A DNA stretch of 64,000 bases from Cepaea nemoralis (taxonomy: Eukaryota; Mollusca; Gastropoda; Stylommatophora; Helicidae): positions 62,001-126,000 of the forward strand of contig JACEFZ010006262.1 of NCBI GenBank assembly GCA_014155875.1, given 5' to 3'. The first letter of the stretch is position 1, and the number at the start of each line of letters is the position of its first letter. The notes under the pieces were generated by a model, which saw only the letters and a list, made by a program, of their open reading frames with translations, had not been told where the DNA came from and searched no databases. A program made the translations under genes and the position numbers. Below are positions 57,819 through 64,000 of this stretch, piece by piece.

Positions 57819-60640
57819 CCATATTAATTTACAACTTCATCCCCCATGTCCCCCCCCCCCCTTTTTTTTGTTTAAGGTTTGTTGCTTTTGCTACTACCCC
57901 CACTATTTTGTTTCAAACATTTGCCCTGCCTGTACCATCATTACAGTGGTCATAGGAACATTTGGTGCAGTGAAACCAATTGGTGAGAGAGTAGCGAGGA
58001 AACAACATGTAAAGACTTTCCCCTATCCTTGTAGTCAATACTTACCTTATCATCCTTAGTAGCATTGATTTTATAAGTATTATGGATATCATCACTATTT
58101 ATTTTACAAACTTCATCTCCCCTGCGCCCCCTGTTGCTTTTGGTTGCTACCCTTGCTGCTACCCCAACTGGTTGGTTCAAACATTTGTCCTGCCTGTACC
58201 ATCATTACCCTTTTCTTTGTATTCAGTATTTACCTTAGTATCCTTAGTATCATTAATGTTATAAGTATTAGTGATATCATCATTATTATTTTACAACTTC
58301 ATCTCCCCTAGCATGAGGCTTGGGTGGGGTGAAACCAGTTGAGGAGAGCAGTAGCGAGTGAGAAAATAATGTAAAGACTTCCCCCTTTCCTTTGTATTCA
58401 GTATTTACCTTATTATCCTTATTATCATCTTTATTAATTTACAACTTCATCTCCCCTAGTGCGCCCTTTTGCTTATGGTTTTGTTGCCTTTGCTACCACC
58501 CCCACTGGTCAGTTCAAACATTGCCCTGCCTGTACCATCATTAAGGGTGGTCAGGAGGGGCATTGGAGTGAAAGCGATTAGTGGGAGTGTGGCAAAGTAA
58601 ACAAAAATGTAAAGATTTCCCTTTCTCCTTGTCACCCCTTTTGAATCATGTGAGGGAGTGTTGAAGGAATAAATACAAAATCACATATGTTTACCAAATC
58701 AATAATACTGAAATAAATTTGTGCAAATACAAATGATTGAGGGAATGAGGGGGGGGGGGGGAAACCAACTCCCTGTACTACAACTATTATTAAAAACTAT
58801 ATTTGGCTTGTGTATGTACACTGCTATGCTATGTTAACACCATTCCAAAGAGAATCATCCTAGCAAATGGAAACCACAATTTGCAAAAATGTTTATCATT
58901 TTCATAACCATTATTACCATTGCTAGTTTTTTTTTATATTGGCTATTATTACCCTCAGTATGTCTCTTCTTGTCATTATTATTATTGTCATCATTAGTAA
59001 TAAACAAAATCCCTTTCCCATGTGCCCCCCATCCCCTTGCTCATGGTTTGTTGCTGCCTTTGCTGATACCCACACCGTTTTGGTTCAAATATCTATCCTG
59101 CCTTTACCATCATTGCCCAGAGAGGAGTGGTAGGGCATTGGTGGAGTGGAACCAGATTGATGAGAGGGTGGCAAGGGAAACACAAATGTAAAGATTGGAA
59201 AATGTTGTGCAAATACTGATGCTTGTTTTACTTTTTACAATAAGTTTTTTTAAAAAAAATAAATAAAAGGAAGGGAAAAAATGAATGAACCCTTACAAAT
59301 AAGACCAAAAAATAAGCAAGGAGAAAAAGATAACCAACTCCTTTTACTTACTGCTACTATTATTGAAAATTGCATGTAGCAAGAATATGTAAAAAAAAAA
59401 AAAAAAAAAAAATAAGCAAGGAGAAAAAAAAGATAACCAAATCCTTTTTACACCTACTATATTATTAAAGGGTGCAGGATGAAATTGTTATTGTATGTAC
59501 CTGCCATAATTTAACACAATTCTAAGAAAATCATTTTAGCAAATGGAATCACATGTTTGGAAAATGTGATCATTATCATAACAAATTTTATCATTGTGAT
59601 TATTAGCATAGCTGTTATCACCCTTAGTAGTGTTTATTCCTAGTACTTATTATTATAAGATGTATTTCATGTAAACACCATACCTAAGAAAATCATTTTA
59701 ACACATGAAATCACATGTTTAACTAGCATTATTATCATTGCTGTTATTATCATTGCCTTTAATTTTATCACCCTTAGCAGTTTTATTCCTTGTCATTATA
59801 ATATTATTCATGTATTTGGATGTTATTTGCATTATTATCATTGTAATCATTATTAATATCACATCCCCCTTTCCCACCTTTTGATACTGTGATTGTTATT
59901 ACTGCTGCCGCGCTCACCGTTTTGTTTCAGTTCTGCACCGCCATGTTTATCATCACCGAGGGTGATGGTACTTGGTAGGAGTTTTTGGAGCTGACAGGAG
60001 AGCGGGGCGGCAGGGGAAAAATTAACAGCCCGCTACCATCACGCTTTTGATTTAAAATATTTCCTTACAACAATGTCAATGGAGAAATGTTTAAATGTAT
60101 AAAATATTTGTAATTTTTGCGCATATGTCACCTACACGCCCACATGCAACGCTCTGTAAAAACACGCACACAAATACTGAACACACAGTACGCATGTAAC
60201 AACACAAACAATACAAATGCAACAACTACCCCTCCTGCATTGTAAACTAGGAAACTCCTTGACAACCCCCCCCCCCCCTTCCCTCCCCACCTTTTCGATA
60301 CTGTTCGTTTTGATGCTGCTGCTGTCTTCACCGGTCGGTTTTAACAAGTTTTTACTGCCCTTTTCCTCATTACCAAGTGGTGATGATGGTATTGGTGGGG
60401 TTGGAGCTGACAGGTGAAAGGGTGGCAGAAAGAAAATAATGGTATACTACCGTCTTGTTGTTGTTTGTACTCGTTTTCCGTTACCCTTCATTTCAAATGT
60501 AAAAATGTTGAAATAAATGTTGTAAAAATTTGCGCATATGTCACCTACACTTCCACATGCAACGCTCTGTAACAACACGAACAATACAAATGCAAAGTTT
60601 TCTTAACACTCAATAAAAGTTTAAAAAAAAAAAAAAAATA

Positions 60641-60960
60641 AGATCAAGTGTATTTGCTGGCCCCCGACAGTAGTGCGCTTGGTCTGGTCGGAGGCCGGGA
60701 TGATCATTCTCGGTCCCTTGGCTAAGATCAGACGCATTTGCTGCCCCCCCCCCCCCCCCAGTAGTGCGCCTGGTCTGGTCGGGGGCCGGGTGATCCAAAA
60801 AGAAAAAAAACCTCACATAAGCATCACTTTAAATGTGGGCCTGGTGGACCACTGTGGGCAATAGCTCACAGTGGGACTAAGGGTCCACGCCAAAAACAGG
60901 GGAGGCGGGGAACCAGCTAGTCTGGGATGACCGCCAAACCCCCCCCCCCCCCCCCCCCCC
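60641..60960 (+). promoter_or_regulatory. 5' UTR of Keno-like copy C with repeated U2/promoter units
   Basis: Two units of about 85-100 bp lie in tandem, each made of a U2-like aagatca block, a C-rich spacer, cagtagtgcgc and ggtctggtcgg motifs and a GC palindrome (gggggccggg). The second unit (about 60708-60795) has a longer U2 match with ctcgg, cttggctaagatca. The leader then follows copy A up to the ccaaaccc motif and a 24-base poly-C run. It is likely the internal promoter region of the LINE. Confidence 0.6.
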
Positions 60961-61019
60961 CAAAAAAAAATATCAAGCCAAGACGCCTTATAATTTCAAG
61001 CTACCTGATACGGGGGAGA

Positions 61020-62126
61020 ATGGTACGCAAAAACAACAATAAAAAGCCACAGCCAAGCAAGATGGGCAGCAAGGGAGCCGCCGAGCCTGCACAGAGGACG
61101 AATGTGGAGAACCTGCCTGCTAGCTGCACTAAAGGCCATTTAGATACAGTCAAATCAGGTGATGCTTTCACGAGAAAGACGGATGTCAGCCCACCACAGA
61201 CAAGAGCCAAGACAGCCGCGAAGAAGGAGGAGAAAGACACCAGAGTCGGTAACGCCGACCTCAAGACAGCCAGATGGGTTGTAAAACGTGTTCAAGTGGA
61301 GCTGTCAGATGACGAAATCATGAAACAGCTACATGAGGAAAACCTACACATGAGAATCCTGAAGGCACAGCGGATCTTGACATACTCAAAGATACCAACC
61401 TCACTGGCGGTGGTGACGACTGAGGGCAACGAGATTCCACACCAGGTGTCAATGAACAACATAACTCAACAGCCCGATTGGTATATACCAAGAATCAACC
61501 AATGCTCAAGATGCCAGAGGGCCGGCCACAGTCGAACAATCTGCCGCAGCAAGATTGAAATCTGCCGTTACTGTGCCGATTACCACGCATTCAGGGAGTG
61601 TCCGCTAGCAAAACAGGACACCGACTTCAGAGCACCCAATAACAAGAGGAAATGCGCCAACTGCATGGGCAATCATGGAGCGAGGTACCTGGGCTGTCCG
61701 TACCTCCAAAGACATAGAGATTTATTAAAGATCGCCATAACGACGAAAACACCATTCAAAGAAGCAATACGGAGGTGCGAGACAGCACCATGCATCTCGC
61801 AGGCGGAAAGATCAATGTTGCACAGCCAGATTGACGAATTAAAAAGTCAGATCAAGCTGCTCCTAACACCGTCACAAACCAGTGACAATGAAAAACTGCT
61901 TGCGGAAATGAAGGAGATACAGCAAAGCATCAAAAAAGAGATGGAGCGCATGGCCGAGTTGAAGAAGGAGAACGAAGAAATCTTACAAATTATCAAGACC
62001 GAAAGAGAATTGCACAGAGCTGAAATGAAACTAATGCAAAACAAGGTAGATGAACCTATTACGCCAGATGTAACTCAAACTGATGACGACAATCCACAAG
62101 AAAGAAGACAAGAAGATGCAAGATGA
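61020..62126 (+). CDS. Tx1-type LINE ORF1 (three zinc knuckles, coiled coil)
   Basis: 368 codons from the ATG at 61020. The frame is open further upstream, but only through the poly-C/poly-A leader. The N-terminus is basic and low-complexity. Residues 80-150 form a conserved globular block. Three knuckles follow: C162-C165-H170-C175, C182-C185-H189-C194 and C212-C215-H219-C226. About 265-360 is a Lys/Glu-rich coiled coil. Such ORF1 proteins bind the element RNA. The frame ends at 62126, where a second frame (62083-62490) continues a Lys/Gln-rich tail. The overlap looks like a frameshift in one longer ORF1, but two overlapping genes cannot be excluded. Confidence 0.8.
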   Translation: MVRKNNNKKPQPSKMGSKGAAEPAQRTNVENLPASCTKGHLDTVKSGDAFTRKTDVSPPQTRAKTAAKKEEKDTRVGNADLKTARWVVKRVQVELSDDEIMKQLHEENLHMRILKAQRILTYSKIPTSLAVVTTEGNEIPHQVSMNNITQQPDWYIPRINQCSRCQRAGHSRTICRSKIEICRYCADYHAFRECPLAKQDTDFRAPNNKRKCANCMGNHGARYLGCPYLQRHRDLLKIAITTKTPFKEAIRRCETAPCISQAERSMLHSQIDELKSQIKLLLTPSQTSDNEKLLAEMKEIQQSIKKEMERMAELKKENEEILQIIKTERELHRAEMKLMQNKVDEPITPDVTQTDDDNPQERRQEDAR

Positions 62127-62490
62127 AGCCAACACCATGCCCAAGCAAAAACAGCAAACTAAGGACGCCAGCCCAGCCATGATGCCCAAAAAGAGTCAGG
62201 GGAAACCAGAAATCAACCAGACTCAACAAGAAAGTACGAAGAAAACCTCCGACAAACCGAAAAACGCCTGGGGCGTATACAAGACACCAGGAACACACGA
62301 AGAACACAATGCGGAGTGGCAAGCTGCCCCAAGTCGGAAGAAAAGACAGCTGACAAAAGACATAACGGTGCCTAAAAGCAACCCCAGAGGGTACAGAGAA
62401 TATCAAATGGAAAAGAAGCGCACCACACACAAAACGAGAGAACAACGAGAAATCGAATGGGACACCCCATCAGACAAAGACTACCAATAA
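62083..62490 (+). CDS. ORF1 C-terminal extension in another frame
   Basis: 135 codons, very hydrophilic and rich in Lys, Gln, Pro and Thr, with a NAWGVYKTPG block. It overlaps the end of the zinc-knuckle frame by 44 bases. It has no recognised domain. The most economical reading is the disordered tail of ORF1 after a single-base shift. Confidence 0.5.
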   Translation: MTTIHKKEDKKMQDEANTMPKQKQQTKDASPAMMPKKSQGKPEINQTQQESTKKTSDKPKNAWGVYKTPGTHEEHNAEWQAAPSRKKRQLTKDITVPKSNPRGYREYQMEKKRTTHKTREQREIEWDTPSDKDYQ

Positions 62491-63724
62491 CCGTACAAGG
62501 AACCAGTATAATGACAGCACAGCAGACGAGCCAGAAGCCAACACTACCAGAAGAAACTGCCTAAAAATACACAAAGGGAAAACTTGCCGGCCAACGAATC
62601 CCCCTTGATGACGTCACAGACATAAGATACGCCAGCTTTTACTGGCACACAGAGAAACTAACAATCCACGCACCATGAACCACCGCTATTATAACCGATG
62701 CCACACGGGCTGGTTGAAACAAGGTGGAAAGTTTTGTTTTTTTTTCCAAATTGGAAGGAAGGAAGGAAGAGTTTCAACACATAACCCCAAATAAAAGTAA
62801 ACAAATAAAACAAATAAATAAATACGCAACAGAATAGATCAGATAAATAATTAACACAAATGAGATAAATATACAAACCAATAATCCAACCAGCTAGAAA
62901 AATAAAGGGATAAAGTGGGGGATTAAACAGAAAAATACAGATAATAAATTTTTACAAATGATGAGAATCAGGAAAACAGCGAAAAACTAGGTAGCAAATG
63001 GCACATCCCAGGTAGATAAATAAAGGGATAAAGTGGCGGATTAAATAGAATAATACAGATAATAAATGCACATACACACAAAATTACATACGATGAGAAT
63101 CAGTAAAACAGCGGGAGACTAGGTAGCAAAACGGCAGCCCGCCATCAATGTTTGTACCCGTTAATTGTCAATTTGTACCTTTTCTGTCCATGTTTTACGT
63201 ACCTAAATTCCCTTTTTTCGGACATCCACTGTTTTCCATTATGGTGGATGTCCTGGTTGCCATGAGAGGGGCGGTTGGCTGCGGGGTGACCTGGAGTGGT
63301 TTGGCTCCTTCCCGGAGGAGCCGGAAGGAGGGTGACGAGACGAGCGATCCCTCTTGGCAAGGGCACCATCAAGGACGGGGACAGAGAGACCAGGACAATG
63401 ACCAGTACCGAAATGCTAGGTCTACACGTGAGATGATCAACGGGAACAGGTTGACAACAGCAGGGACAACCGAACCAGGGACAGGATTTACAAAATACCC
63501 CCCCCCCCCCCCCCAAAAAAAAAAAAAAAACGGTATTGCCGAACAACCAGACCTCCCACCCAACGTCGCAGACATTGTCTGCGCACAATATAAGTCAGAT
63601 TTTACTGGCACATAAATATAGTAATAATCTACGCACCATGAACCACTGTTATTATAACCGATGCCGCACGGGCTGGTTGAAACAAGGTGGAAAGTTTGGT
63701 TTTTTTTACAAATTGGACGGACGG
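62491..63724 (+). repeat. Downstream of ORF1: duplicated LINE-like 3' ends
   Basis: No ORF2 follows ORF1. Instead a block at about 62600-62745 (cttttactggcaca, cgcaccatgaacca, gccacacgggctggttgaaac, then a T-run) is repeated at about 63585-63708. The first copy ends in (GGAA)n and the second in (GGAC)n, which looks like two 3' ends of one retroelement family with variable tails. Between them, 62880-63130 holds an internal duplication (aaataaagggataaagtg near 62900 and 63018). A perfect hairpin ggctcct / aggagcc lies near 63303-63322. A 155-codon frame at 63148-63615 is unsupported. Confidence 0.5.
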
Positions 63725-63860
63725 ATATTTTTGACAGGCCCTTGAAAGGCCAAATAATCTTCTTCTTTTTTGTTAATTTATCGGCCCTTTGGCTAAGATC
63801 AAAGCGTAGTATCTGAACTTCATTTGGCCAGGCTCTGCAGCAGAGGCGGTGTCACAAAAT
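63725..63860 (+). repeat. ggcaggcc landmark plus U2-like-headed repeat
   Basis: A gacaggcccttgaaaggccaa motif (63735-63755) precedes a U2-like head starting at 63780: tcggcc, tttggctaagatcaa and gtagtatctg are U2-identical blocks. The tggccagg junction and the cagcagaggcggt body start follow, then the copy is lost. Confidence 0.6.
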
Positions 63861-64000
63861 AAAACCGTGTGTTTAACCGGTTGATTATTATAGAGGATTT
63901 TTTGATTGAAAGGACTATCTGCCAGCGACAACTATTTTTACTAACAGAGAAAACAAATGGGTTGTCAAAATCCCAGGACAATATTTGTAGCTGCACGTGT
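63861..64000. other. Unassigned end of window
   Basis: 140 bp in which I recognise nothing. Confidence 0.4.

Larger units (their letters stand above)
53991..60640 (+). mobile_element. Keno-like Tx1 LINE with long ORF2 (copy B)
   Basis: It starts immediately after copy A's poly-A and a taagatca sequence, 5'-truncated within the endonuclease. It contains ORF2 and a 3.4-kb 3' UTR, and ends in aataaaag, poly-A and taagatcaagtgta, the U2 snRNA sequence downstream of the presumed cut. A SINE is inserted in the 3' UTR at 57586-57805. Confidence 0.75.
57167..60640 (+). other. 3' UTR of Keno-like copy B
   Basis: 3.4 kb of AT-rich sequence with repeated blocks. A gttcaaacatttgtcctgcc / gtaccatcatta unit recurs at about 57910, 58170, 58510 and 59085. 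The part from about 58515 to the end matches copy A at 51785-53990, including poly-A runs, poly-C runs and a set of short aaaatcattttagcaaatgg motifs. No supported reading frame. Confidence 0.7.

Noticed and set aside
61020..62126. Host CCHC zinc-finger gene
   Set aside because: A second decayed copy at 7.5 kb, the LINE leader upstream and the three-knuckle layout identify it as a LINE ORF1.
63148..63615. 155-codon frame near the right end
   Set aside because: Crosses poly-C and poly-A runs and has no recognisable domain.
63780..63860. A functional U2 snRNA gene
   Set aside because: Only the first about 45 nucleotides are present; the Sm site and 3' stem-loops are missing in every copy.

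Overview
This is a metazoan nuclear sequence, built almost entirely of transposable elements and their debris. I see no intact host gene. The only host-gene sequence is two degraded relics: the C-terminal part of ribosomal protein eL34 and a cathepsin B fragment. The mix of LINE clades (RTE-like, CR1/Jockey-like, Nimb/I-like with RNase H, Tx1-type L1), tRNA-headed SINEs, a Helitron and Gmr1-type LTR elements suggests a marine invertebrate. A mollusc is my best guess, but a deuterostome invertebrate is not excluded.

Layout. 0-1.3 kb: end of an LTR element with its 3' LTR. 1.8-7.2 kb: a degenerate RTE-type LINE split by a nested CR1/Jockey-like LINE. 7.4-28.2 kb: a graveyard of RTE-type fragments and a repeated noncoding module present about five times in one orientation. 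It is broken up by a 2-kb RTE LINE with a visible target duplication, a Nimb/I-like RNase H fragment, a 2.7-kb Helitron swollen by microsatellites and a 1.4-kb polypurine tract, and a LINE carrying four tandem copies of a 226-bp segment. 28-36 kb: U2-snRNA-headed repeats, a truncated CR1/Jockey-like copy, SINEs, minisatellites and the two host pseudogene fragments.

36.3-45.1 kb: a nearly intact LTR retrotransposon on the minus strand, with 2.09-kb LTRs, a 5-bp target duplication, a tRNA-Pro-like primer site, gag and pol. Its pol order is protease, integrase, reverse transcriptase, RNase H. This is the unusual Gmr1-type arrangement of Ty3/Gypsy-like proteins. A second, diverged and more damaged Gmr1-type element occupies 45.6-51.5 kb.

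51.5-62.5 kb: three head-to-tail pieces of a Tx1-clade LINE. Their junctions carry 5'-U2-snRNA sequence, as expected of a U2-targeting (Keno-like) element. They are an internally deleted copy (5' UTR joined to 3' UTR), a long ORF2 copy (endonuclease, reverse transcriptase, C-terminal zinc knuckle) and a 5' UTR plus ORF1 copy (three zinc knuckles and a coiled coil). A tRNA-headed SINE with a 13-bp target duplication sits in the 3' UTR of the second.

The two points most worth following are the Gmr1-order elements and the U2 theme: Keno-like LINEs plus separate short repeats with U2-like heads.
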